A stretch of DNA of 64,000 nt. Source: Limnomonas spitsbergensis. Lineage: Eukaryota; Chlorophyta; Chlorophyceae; Chlamydomonadales. The notes under the pieces are model-generated. The model saw only the letters and a list, made by a program, of their open reading frames with translations. It did not search any database and had not been told where the DNA came from. Location of the stretch: contig JAYJMM010000114.1 of NCBI GenBank assembly GCA_037349105.1, forward strand, positions 868,001-932,000. The letters are read 5' to 3'. Positions 46,903 to 56,919 of this stretch are shown here, one piece after another. The stretch's first letter is position 1, and the number at the start of each line of letters is the position of its first letter. The translations under genes were made by a program, and so were the position numbers.

Positions 46903-49900
46903 GGCTTCCTCAGCCAGTGCAGACTCCTCAGCCCATGGCCATGCACATCCCAGCGCCTCTGTGCGGCCGCTCACCAGCAGTGGTACGCCAGCAACGCATG
47001 GACCCACGATATCTGTTAACGGCTATGGGTCATTAGAAGCAGCTCAGGGAGTTGCCCTCAGGCCGTCCTGGCACCCCCAGCTGCCGTTCCCCCTGCCCAG
47101 CGGCCCCTCCATAGCAGAGCTAGGCATGCGCGAGCCCATGTTGATCGACTGCTTGCTCGGACCCGCTTGCGCCGGTGAAGTGTGGAGTCTGGGAGGAGCG
47201 GTACCCGCCCCTGCCGCGCCCTCTTCCCAGCAGGGTCGGCGTGAGCCCTGGACTCACAGCCCCAGCACAGGCGTCGCATGGCTGCAGAGGCTCGTGACAC
47301 AGAGAGCGGCAGCCTTGGGGGCCTCAGCCTCGCCATCTCGGACACCTAAGACAGCTGGAAGCGCACGAGGTGCTTCTGGGGGTCGGGCAGACTCATGCCT
47401 CTCTGCTCGGGCATCTGCGGGCCGCGCGCCTGCGTTCGCGCGTGCAGCAACCGCGGGTGCAAATGGACAGCGGCAGCGGGCCATTGGGCCGCCGCTGCGG
47501 GTGAATCTGCATGCTGACGTGCTAACATTTCCCATCAGGAGGCCTGCGGAGAGTCGCGAGGGCCTCGATGGACAGGCTGTGGCCAAATCACAACATGAGC
47601 AGCAGCCAGCAGCAGATACTGTTACAGACATAACTACCAAGACTGCCGCCGCTGCAGCAGCAGCAGCAGAAAGAAATGTAGCACAAATCAGCTCAGGGAG
47701 TCTCGCACTGGGCGTGCAGCTACGCGGCAACAGTGCCCGTGACCATACCTCCTTGACCGCTTCATTCCGCGGCGTGCGTCTGATGCCTTGGCTCCGCTCG
47801 CTGGCGACAGGGGACCCGGACCCTGCGAGTGAAGCGGTGCGGCTGGCAGCCCAGGCAGAGGCACAGGGACCCCACAACTCTAGCAGCAGGCCTCACGCAG
47901 ATACCCCTGGCAAGGACGCGCCCTCTGCATCCCCATTGGACCCCGGCACAGCGGTTGTGCGATCACAGACCGCGACCTCGAGTGCAGGACTGCCGTCGGT
48001 CAACGGTGTGCTATCGGGGGACAACCTGAGGAGCCTGCTGCAGTTGTGCGGGCCGTTGCCAGCTTCTCCGGGTGAGCTGGATGAGGAGTGGGAGCAGGCA
48101 ACGGTCAGCTCTTGCAGTGGCGGTGACCGCGAGGACGACGAGGAGGAGCTTGTCCGTATGATGGCCATCACAGGTGGCAGTCTCCAGGGGCAGCAGTCGG
48201 CCGCCGAGGGCGAGGGCACTGCGCATGCGCATCAGCTGGAGCGAGACCTGGGCCTGGGTCTGGGGCTCGATGGGCTGGAGGGCAAGGCTGAGCTGGAGAT
48301 GGATCCTCAGATCCTCGCGCTGCTTTCGGAGCCGCAGATGGAGGTGCGCTCGTTGCTCAGGAAGCTTCACGGCGGGGGGGCTGGCGGCAGCAGCAGCTCC
48401 AGGAATGGCGGCGGCGGGGGGGCTAGCGACGGCGGCAGCAGCAGCTCCTTGACCCGTGTGAGCAGCTGCGGCAGCAGGGCCAGTGGGGATGGGCGCACGT
48501 CGCCCGGCAGGGGAAGCAGCTTCACGGAAGCAGGCGCGCGGGGCGCAAGCGAGAAGCAGAAAAGCCGCTTAGGTTTCCAGGGTCCATCCCCACGAGGAAG
48601 CCCCAACCCCTCAGCCACAAATACCCCTCGGTCGGATACCTCCGCCGTCCAGGTCACGCGAGCTTCCATTCCCCTCTGGGAATTCTCCCCGTCCATGCTC
48701 CCCCCAAGCCCTAGGGTTCCCAGGGACGGCCTGAGCCTGACCGTCGTCCAATCCCCGCGCCCGGCAGAGGCCGGCCTCCTGGCGCTGCACGCGATCAGGC
48801 CTGCGCAGGAGACCCTCGCCGGCGGCCATGCCTTGCCCAGAGGCCACCACCTGCAGACCACCAGGTACAGCATGCCGATGTCTCCGCCACTCCCGCTCAA
48901 GCGCCCATCAACAGCCGGTCCAGTGCTGGACAGCAGCCCGATGCAGGGCAGCAGCAGAGCCTCCGGGCACTTTGGCAGCCGCCCGCCGAGGCCTGGCCCG
49001 TTGAGCAAGCGGGCCGGTACCTCCATGGTGAGGCCGCCGTCGCCCCCGCGGCCATCGCAGCACCAGCTGTGCCAGGAGCACCAGCACCAGCAGCACCTGC
49101 TACATCAACAGCAGCACCTGCAACAGCAGCAGCAGCAACGGCAGCAACAGCAGCGTCAACACCAGCAGCAGCAGCTCCAGGGCCTTTCTCTTGCGACCAG
49201 CCCGGGCCAGAGGAAACGATCGCCTTCGTCGCCTCTGATGGTGCAGGAGCCGCAGAGGCAGCCAGGGACCTGGCACCAGGCGATTGATGCGGCAGTGCCG
49301 CGTGCAGTGCATGTCGATGACAGCGGTCGCAAGCCGCACCCAAAGTCAGCTTTGACCTATCCCTCTCCAGGTGTCGGTCGGCGCTCACCAGTCCAAAAAG
49401 AGCCAGGTTGGCAGCCATGCCGTGATGGAGAGCTCGATGAGAAGGGGCCGTCGCTCGCGCAGATGAGTCCAGTCCTGCGTGCGGTGATGTACCGGAACTC
49501 GGACGAACAGCCGGTGATGGAGCCTGATGCTGGGCCGGGTGATGATGCCTCGGAAGGAGGCGCAGGCTCCCGCAGCGACAGCGATGCCGCAGGCAGCGAC
49601 GCAGGCAGCGCCGACGGCGAAGGCAACAGCATGTTCATGCGCCAGGTGATGCTGACTCAGCGCATGATTTCGTGTCCGAGCCGTGTGCGGGGTTGCGACG
49701 AGCGCTTCATGCAGCAGATGAACTCCCGGTCTTTCCGGTCGGATGCGAACGACGCGGCGGTGGCGGCGGTGATGTCATCGGCCGCACCAGCAGCAGCAGC
49801 AGATGCACCCATGCAGCTAGCGGCCCGCAGCCCGTCGCCGACTACCGGTGGCCTCCTCGCCCGGCGGCGCAGTGCGTACTCGCTCTGGCTCGACGAGGTT

Positions 49901-50692
49901 GACGGGGATTCAGCTCCTGCCGGGAGGCAGGCTCACAGGACCGTGTCTGAGAACCGCGCCGGAGGTCGGTCGCCGATGCGCTGGTCACCGACGCATCGGC
50001 CTCCACCCAGGCCTGCCATCACAGCCACTGGGACCCACTTTGACGACATCCTTGATGACGATGATGGGCCCGGCGATGGCGCGGGCAGCGGTGATGATGA
50101 TGCCCGGCTGGCAGAAGCTGGGGCACACCTGCTGTCTGAGAAGCAGCAGCGGCTGCTGGCCCTCGTGGCCGTTGCAGTGCCTCCCGAGGCGATCGAAGGG
50201 CACGACTCGGCTTACCAGGTTGAGCTGGACGCGCCTTACAGCTACGCGGCCCATCTGCATGGGCAGCCCTCGCCGGCCTCCCCGAGCAGCCCCTCAGCGA
50301 CCCGGGCAGGCAATAGTAGCCCGCTGACTTCGACCCGCATGCATCATGCTGGGGCAGGGGCAGCGGGTGGGAACAGCAATGGGTTCAGCAGGGCTCAGAG
50401 CACCCCTTTCAGAAGCACCTCGATCAAAACGACCCAGCCTCAAGCGGCGCCTGTCCGATCGGGGAGGACCAAGTCGGGTGTAACGAGGGCCACGACAGCG
50501 GCGCGTGTTGCGTTGGCAGCCAGCGACAGACGGGCAAGCCTCCAAGCGGATGGGCTTCTGGCATCCGACTCTAGCTTTGGGCCTTGGCTTGAGCTGCATG
50601 GCGGGGAGGGGGAAATAAGGATGAGCTCGCCACTGCGCGGCCGCACCCTTCCACTCGCTTTGGTTGAGGGGATGCGGATAGCTTCAGGGTGA
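46903..50692 (+). CDS. large low-complexity protein, long last exon
   Basis: A 3.8-kb open block begins after a good acceptor (ccttccattgcag at 46,902) with ASSASADSSAHGHAHPSASV and ends at TGA after LVEGMRIASG. There is no ATG near its start, so it is a downstream exon and the 5' exons are not identified. The protein is Ala/Ser/Gly/Pro-rich and mostly disordered. An acidic stretch (EDDEEELVRMM) lies near 48,130-48,160, Gly/Ser runs at 48,370-48,470, a Gln/His tract (QQQQQQRQQQQ) near 49,110-49,160, and acidic DDILDDDDGPGDG near 50,043-50,080. High GC at third positions and the absence of stops over 1,260 codons support real coding. No catalytic domain is recognised; a scaffold or regulator is possible but unproven. 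Confidence 0.7.
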
Positions 50693-50809
50693 GAGCCTTA
50701 ACAGCTAAGATGTGGGGAAGCTGGCACCCGGCTGGCTGCAATTTATCCTGGGATGGCTCAGAGGTGGGATCAGCCTAGGCCTCAGATTCGCCCCCTGTAT
50801 AGCGCTCCC

Positions 50810-50975
50810 ATTCATGGACCCCATCCCCATGCATGGCTCCTGTCCTCTTGCATGCCCCCCGTCCTCTTGCATGGACCCCATCCCCATGCATGGACCCCGT
50901 CCTTATGCATGGACCCGGTCCCCATGCATGGATCCCGTCCCCATGCATCGACCCCATCCCCATGCATGGCCCCCA
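50810..50975. repeat. ~20-bp CCCCATGCATGGACC array
   Basis: About eight imperfect units of ccccatgcatggaccccgtc just downstream of the stop codon of the preceding gene. Each contains the palindromic atgcat. Confidence 0.85.
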
Positions 50976-52127
50976 GAGGAAGAATGTATCAGAATTCATG
51001 AGGCAATACTCATTGCAATTCCCTGCTAGTACCAGGATGGAGACTCTAAGGGAGGCATGTTTAGTTGTTGACACTTCAATTGGTGGACTGGTTATTGTTC
51101 TTCGATCAATCTCAGCACTGATTGGGTCTTCTTAGGACCCACGCCCGTAGGTCCTGCCATCGTAGTAGTCATATGAGGTTTTGAGGACTGAAGGGGAAAA
51201 CAATTTATATTAATAATTCTTTGTAGGACACAAGTATATGAAGGCTCATGTACCGGTATACACAGACAGCGGGCATAGCATTGGCAAAGCGAGAATTCAT
51301 GAATTTGTTGCCGAATGCTTACCATTTCATGGCCCTGGGGTGTAATGCTTTTGACCAATTCATGGTACGGGCCACGGGGCCCGTGCCGTTTCATTGTCCG
51401 CACCGGCATTAGGTGTCACTGGCATTATTCCTTGTGATAAGGATGCCTGGTTGGCTGGGTGGATTATGAAGGCTTTCATAGGGATGGTCTTGTCCATGCA
51501 GCCAGGAAGAGGGTCGCCATTTTAAAAACTTGCGCATGATGCGTGAGACGCACTGTCGGCATGAGGCCAAGGTGCTCACGTGTGATGAGGCTGTGTTCTG
51601 TGTTTTAATGCTAGTATCTCGATAGATGATATAATGTGGAACATCCGTAAGGCGGCAACACAGATTTGAGTGAAAGAACAAAACAAACAGCAAATATGGC
51701 CATGAAAAAGGGACTGTACAATGGTGATGGCGGAGCAGCAGGATGGAGACGGTGCAGCGATCAGTAGCGCCACACACGCTGCTGCCAACGGTGCTGGGCT
51801 AAGGAACACGGCCAACATGTGGAGGATGCGCCGCATGTGTGCTTTCAGCGCCCTAGCGTGAAGGAGAGGGTGAGAGGTTGGGCAGGCCCCCTTGAGGGGA
51901 CCACGGGCTTTTAGCAGTTGTACCAAAGCAGGCATGGGTGGGAGGCTCTGGCTGTTGTTGAGGACGTGGTGGACTTTGTTGAGGGCTTAAGTGTTGCCTT
52001 TCTTTTGGCTCCTTGGGGACTGGCTCTTTCTCTATTTGTCTACCTTTTGCTACTAGGGGCAGGACCATTTAGTATGCCTCTCCATTTTGTTTACTTGTCC
52101 TTTGTTAATGACATTACACCTCTGGTC
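50976..52127. other. no gene recognised
   Basis: Short open frames only. A motif aatgacattacacctctgg at 52,107 recurs near 45,121 and 55,707 and may mark a small repeat. Confidence 0.5.
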
Positions 52128-52216
52128 CAAGAGGGGGGCAACAAGGAAAGTATAACACCCCTTCCTAAAGAATTGTCAAACGACCCCTGGCTACCCCCCC
52201 CCCCCGCCTCCGGAAC

Positions 52217-52620
52217 CTAGTAAAACCTTAATTTCCCAGTCAAAATCAGATGTGCTGCTCCAGAAGCCTTCTTCTGCTTCTTGGGGAGCACCTTGCCCCC
52301 CCCCTTAAACTCCTCAGCGCTGATGGCATATCTCGTCACATCTGCCTCCGTCAGCTCCTGACCAGGGTGGGCTGATTCCATGTGATCTAGGAAGTGATAA
52401 CTCCAAACATTAGGGCGAATGGTACCCGCGATGCTCTTGCAGATGGTGCAAGCCACAGGTGTGTAGGTGCAAGGATTGTTGGCAGAACCCCTCTCAGCCG
52501 CTTCGTAGAATTCTCCCTGGCCAGCTTCTCAGCTCCTCTTTTGCACTCTTTCCCCATTTCTTGGGGCCACTGGGTTGTCTGAGAAATTTAAGACCTTCAA
52601 ACAATGAGACTCACAACATT
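52217..52620 (-). pseudogene. transposon BED-like zinc-finger gene remnant
   Basis: Minus strand: CCESHCLKVLNFSDNPVA, a frame break, then AAERGSANNPCTYTPVACTI CKSIAGT, SYHFLDHMESAHPG, ELTEADVTRYAISAEEFKGG and a Lys-rich end. Frameshifts separate the first part from the finger. Confidence 0.65.
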
Positions 52621-52802
52621 TGGTCATTGCTCAATTCATAGCAACTACCGATGGAGCTACATTGTGTGAGTCCATAATGGGTGTACGCACAATGGTGCAT
52701 GTGGTTCCGGATCCATGACACCCCCATGCCATAATTGCATGCCAAGAGGGGTCTGGTGTGCTGTGTGGAATGTTGTATGATGCATATCTGTAGAACATGA
52801 CA

Positions 52803-53457
52803 TGTCGGGGAAACTGTGCGTGGGGTGCAGTCAGTGGGCAGACCCGCCGCGGGGTTATCCATTGGGGATTGTCACAACCCAGTGGGATGACCCACTAATG
52901 CACTCCCACACGGATATTCCCACGCATGGTACCATCGAGTGGGAAAAGCCACTGCGGTGGACCCGTCGTGGGGAATCCCCCACGTTGCTGTCTTGCTGAC
53001 CCACGCCGTGCATACCCACACGGGAAATCCCACGCAGGGTAACATCGAGTGGGAAAAGCCACTGGGGTGGACCCGTCGTGGGGATTCCCACACGTTGCTG
53101 ACCCGAGAAGTGTCCCCCCAAACGGGAATCCCCACGCAGAGCGCCATCGAGTGGGACACGCCACCTCGTTGGACCCGTCGTGGGGATTTCCACACGTTGC
53201 TGACCCACAACGAATCCCCCCACGCGCGGGAATCCCCACCTAAGGCACCATCGAGTGGGAAAGGCCACCGTTGTTGGACAGGCAGGACCGAAGTCACTGA
53301 CAGGACTAAAGTCAAGCAGGACCGACGTCAATAGACAGGACCCAAGTCACTACGATACAGCATGGGGGGAGCCATCCTAGTAACCATGGGCGTTTTTTCT
53401 TACCGTGATACTACAAGGCAAGCTACCGTGGTACCTCGATTTACCCTCGCCTAGTAA
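52803..53457. repeat. ~105-bp tandem repeat segment nested in copy B
   Basis: About four units of 102-110 bp with catcgagtgggaaaagccac, ggtggacccgtcgtggggat and cccacacgttgctgaccc. The flanking transposon sequence is continuous in copy A without this segment, so it was inserted or expanded after the two copies diverged. Confidence 0.85.
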
Positions 53458-53495
53458 GAATGCAACGGTGTAGCTATCGTCTCAATCTGATGTTT

Positions 53496-54480
53496 ACGAA
53501 CGTCGCCCGTCAGGCTTTGCCTTGCCGTACGAGGAGGGTTTTTGGGGTATCGGTGGAGAGGTTTTACAGGGTATGATACGGGTTTGGCCAAAGTAGGGTC
53601 GGCCGCACTGATATCCTACGCCCGTTGCGTTATGCCTATTGGGCATCGCGGCCGGCCGATCTGTGATAGGGTGTGATCGTCGAGCTTCGACAGTCGCGCA
53701 TAGTTTCATGATACATGACGGTACTGGTATCGGAGGACTCAGTAGTACTGACGTACCGACTACTGCGTCAGAGCCGCGGTCCTGCACCAGAGAGTCATGC
53801 ACCCTATCTACCGAATCGGCGCGCAAGAAATTGACCACATCGCGGCGTGCGTAGAACTTTGTATAATTTCCCGACACTGGCATGTATAACGCCGATCTAA
53901 GTAGCAGTTGGCAGAGCTTCGAAAGGGGCTCCTCGATTCATGACGAGCATGCAAAATAAAGGTGATGCGCCTTTTAATATCCCGGGAACTGGCCACATCG
54001 CCGCGCGTATAATATTGCTTTAAATTTCCGAACGGAGGGCTCCTAGCTTGATGAAGTGATGATGCGTGGTGATGATGCCGATCTCAACTTATCCCCGGGG
54101 CTAGGTCTTAGTTATGGGATAGGGAGGAGGAAGAGGTGTAGAGGTACAAGGGGTATGTGGAGGCAGAATTCAGCCGGGTGCTAGTATTCTCAAGGTGAGT
54201 ATGCGCCGTACTACCTTACGGGGCTGCTGGGCCAAACCCAAACCCTGACCCTACACCCTAGACAAATTTGAATTTCTCTTTCAATAAGACTGTCTGACAG
54301 AGCCTCCTGCGAAAACCATGCACATCAATTTGCTACGTAAGGTCAGCGGTTAAGGTACTTCAAGGGTTGAGGGCACTGAAAACAAAACCGGTGCCTAGCC
54401 TTCCCAAACCTAGTGTAGGGGTCCAACCCCTCCAAAAAACGTCTGGCTTTTATTCAAAAAACGAGATGCCCTCTTATAAG
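53496..54480. other. no gene recognised
   Basis: A 129-codon minus-strand open frame (53,494-53,883) has no recognisable motif. Composition is near 50% GC, unlike the neighbouring genes. Confidence 0.4.
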
Positions 54481-54487
54481 TCCTTAT

Positions 54488-55366
54488 GTGCAACTCCCAT
54501 GTCAAACGGATGAGTTTTGGAGAAGTAGGGGTGATGGGGTGATGGGTTCCCTTATTGTATGGCTGTGTGTTGTCCCTGCCCCCCCCACACACCCTCCCTC
54601 GGCAACACCTTCGCTTGCCCTTGCCATGCTTCACCTTGGTGGTCTACCCCTCCCACAAGTCCTGGAGGTTGTGTCGATCATGCGTGCAGATGTTGAAGCT
54701 GCTACACTGTCCACTGCCGCTGGCCGAGACGGCACGGCTTCCTACCGGAATGCTCGTTTGGACCGCGCTAGCGAAGCGGAGCAGCAGCCTCTATGGCAGG
54801 ATCCGGCCCGGGTGGCGCTGACGTACGATTGGGAGGAGTTTGGGGACCTGTCCGGTGCCGGGTGGCCTTCGCCTGCGTCAGGCGCGGCATCGGGCGGGTG
54901 GGAGCCTCCGACGTTGAGGAGTGGGTGAGCGGGTGGAGACCCGATGGTGACGTACGATTGGGAAGAGGACGGAGATCTCTCAGGGGCCGCGTGGCCAGAG
55001 GCAGGCGGGGCACGTGCCGCCCGCCAGTCAGAGAAGCCTTCGCTGGGAACATCGAGGAACGGGCTGGCCGGCGCTCGCAGCGCGCCCGACCATGCTTTCA
55101 TGACGTATGATTGGGAGGAGGACGGGGATCTGTCGGGCGGGTTGCCGCCTCTGGATGCCGCGGAGGAGGAGTCGGCCAAGCTGCAAAAGGCCATGACAGA
55201 CACCTACGACCGGGAGGATTCTGGGGACCTGTCGGCGGCGCCGCCACATGGCCCCCAGTGGTCGCTAAACATGGGCACATGTCTGAGTGGGTTGGAGGAC
55301 CAGCCGGCGTCGCTAGCCGGCTTGATGGTTCGGTCCACTAGGATCGGAAGGCAGCCCAAAACGTAG
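54488..55366 (+). CDS. protein with four TYDWEEDGDLSG motifs, in-frame TGA
   Basis: One frame carries LTYDWEEFGDLSGAGWP (54,818), VTYDWEEDGDLSGAAWP (54,947), MTYDWEEDGDLSGGLPP (55,100) and DTYDREDSGDLSAAP (55,199). Spacings are 43, 51 and 33 codons, all in phase. Linkers are Ala/Gly/Ser/Arg-rich and diverged, so the motif is what is conserved. A TGA at 54,926-54,928 lies between motifs 1 and 2. The frame otherwise runs to a stop at 55,364 after RIGRQPKT. The first ATG in frame is 54,488, but the true start is unknown and an intron is possible. The function is unknown; the motif resembles a short linear binding peptide. Confidence 0.55.
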
Positions 55367-56912
55367 TGTCTCGAGGTTCGGGGTACTAGTAGGGAGTAGG
55401 GTGTGAATTCTTTTGACAAGCGGTTGATTGGGGCCCTTAACGAAGATAGCATGATGTGGCCCAAGATCAGAAGTTGAGAACGGTGCATACCCGCTGGGCC
55501 CTGCTGAACGCTCGGCCGTGTGAGGGCTGGTAGGAGATGACTAGGCTTAATTCCAGGTACTATGTTCTGCCATGACCATGGTGCAGCTATGCCACCCTCC
55601 TATGTGAGGGGGGCATGAACATGGAACCCAACGATCTAGATCTAGACAGGGTAAGAGAGAAGATCATGCGGCGGGTTTCATCCCTCAACCTCCAACGTGC
55701 GAAGTCAATGACGTTACACCTTTGGGCCATGCACAAGAAGGCTCGCCCGCATGGACGCCCAACTGTTCAGATGGGAGAAAAGAAGAAACTAAAAGGAAGA
55801 AGGGGGGAAAGGAGCAGTGAAGTGTCACGGTTGCAACCCACTACCGTGACCACCATAGCTTGAAATGAACCGTGACAATCACCGCTTGAGATGCAGAGGA
55901 AACGGCCATCCGTTTTGGGTTTAGGGTTTAGGGATCAAGGTAAGTGGGTAAGTAAGTAAAGCCCAATTAGCTCTCCATCGCTGCTATTAGGCCCTTCTCC
56001 GGCATCTGGTGTTAAAGGACTCCTCGACAACAACGTGTAGTGACACCTGACCCATATCCTCTAATCCTCACGCCCAAACTCCCATGCGTCATGAGGGAAT
56101 GTCGACGCATTGTCACGACGTATGACTGCACCGTGCGTTTGACTGCGCCAACTGCTTTTTCGGTTGGAAGTTATGTGTGAACCTGAACTAGTGTGGTTGC
56201 CGTCTTAGAGGATCCCGAACTGGGTCCTTTACTTTTTCTTTCTTACTTTGATCTCACGGCCTACAATAGACTCTTAACGTTTCTAGCTATTGTCCCTGAT
56301 TATCAATCTGCAAGTTAATCGTCAATCCAAGTCTTACTAAGGGGAAACTGGCAGAGCAACTAGGCCAACAGCGACTCTATAAGCATCAACAAGTCTCCTG
56401 ATACGAAGCTGGCAGTGCATCTAGGCCAACAGTCGACCATCTGCAGCAATTAGCGTTATTCCTGCCTCTTAACAAGGCATATCTCCAGTCTTGCAGCTGG
56501 ATATTACCACCAACCCACCATCACACCTCCAATCTACAGCCTTTCCTTTGGCTCCAAGTCGACCGTCTGATTTATCAGAGATATCTTCACTCATCAGAAG
56601 TCGCCAAGCAAGCGACTCATCACACAGATCAACGGCCACAATCGCCCAAGATCGTCCCAAGAACCCCATAAGTACCTCAAGTGTCGAGGCTTTACGAGAT
56701 CTTGTCAACAGTATCGAAGAAGTCCAGGTGAAGTAGCAAGAGCTATCACCTGTTATCGAGCTGATTTCACTGAGTTACAGCAGTGGATCGAGAAGCTCTT
56801 ACTATAAGCTCTGTAAGAGTTTATTAGTACTTGTTTAAGAAAGAAAAAGTCCGATTAGGATCACCTCTAGTCGACTGTAGTGGAAAATCGGTCGTTCTAA
56901 AGCCGATAAAAA
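55367..56912. other. upstream region of the 56.9-kb gene
   Basis: Holds a small open frame (55,615-55,860), a TTTAGGG-like patch (55,915-55,932) and a duplicated segment (ctaggccaacag at about 56,362 and 56,422). The tract 56,460-56,912 is purine/pyrimidine-balanced and gene-leader-like. No promoter motif can be assigned with confidence. Confidence 0.4.
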
Positions 56913-56919
56913 GGTGAAG

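Larger units (their letters stand above)
52128..53495. mobile_element. BED-finger transposon, copy B (with nested insertion)
   Basis: Left block 52,128-52,250 (acgacccctggctacccccc), coding block on the minus strand 52,217-52,620, and right block 52,490-52,801 continuing at 53,459-53,495 (gtagctatcgtctcaatctg). Here the coding parts follow each other naturally on one strand (CLKVLNFSDNP, then EAAERGSANNPC, then the finger), so this arrangement is closer to the ancestor than copy A. An unrelated 655-bp segment interrupts the right block. Confidence 0.7.

Noticed and set aside
48367..49418. Minus-strand frames of 173-219 codons inside the 46.9-50.7-kb exon
   Set aside because: They are antisense shadows of a GC-rich exon, explained by high third-position GC.
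54742..55203. Minus-strand 153-codon frame with RSPSSSQSYV repeats
   Set aside because: It is the reverse complement of the TYDWEEDGDLSG motifs; the plus frame is preferred because its motif is conserved at acidic and aromatic residues and the frame is longer, but this choice is not proven.
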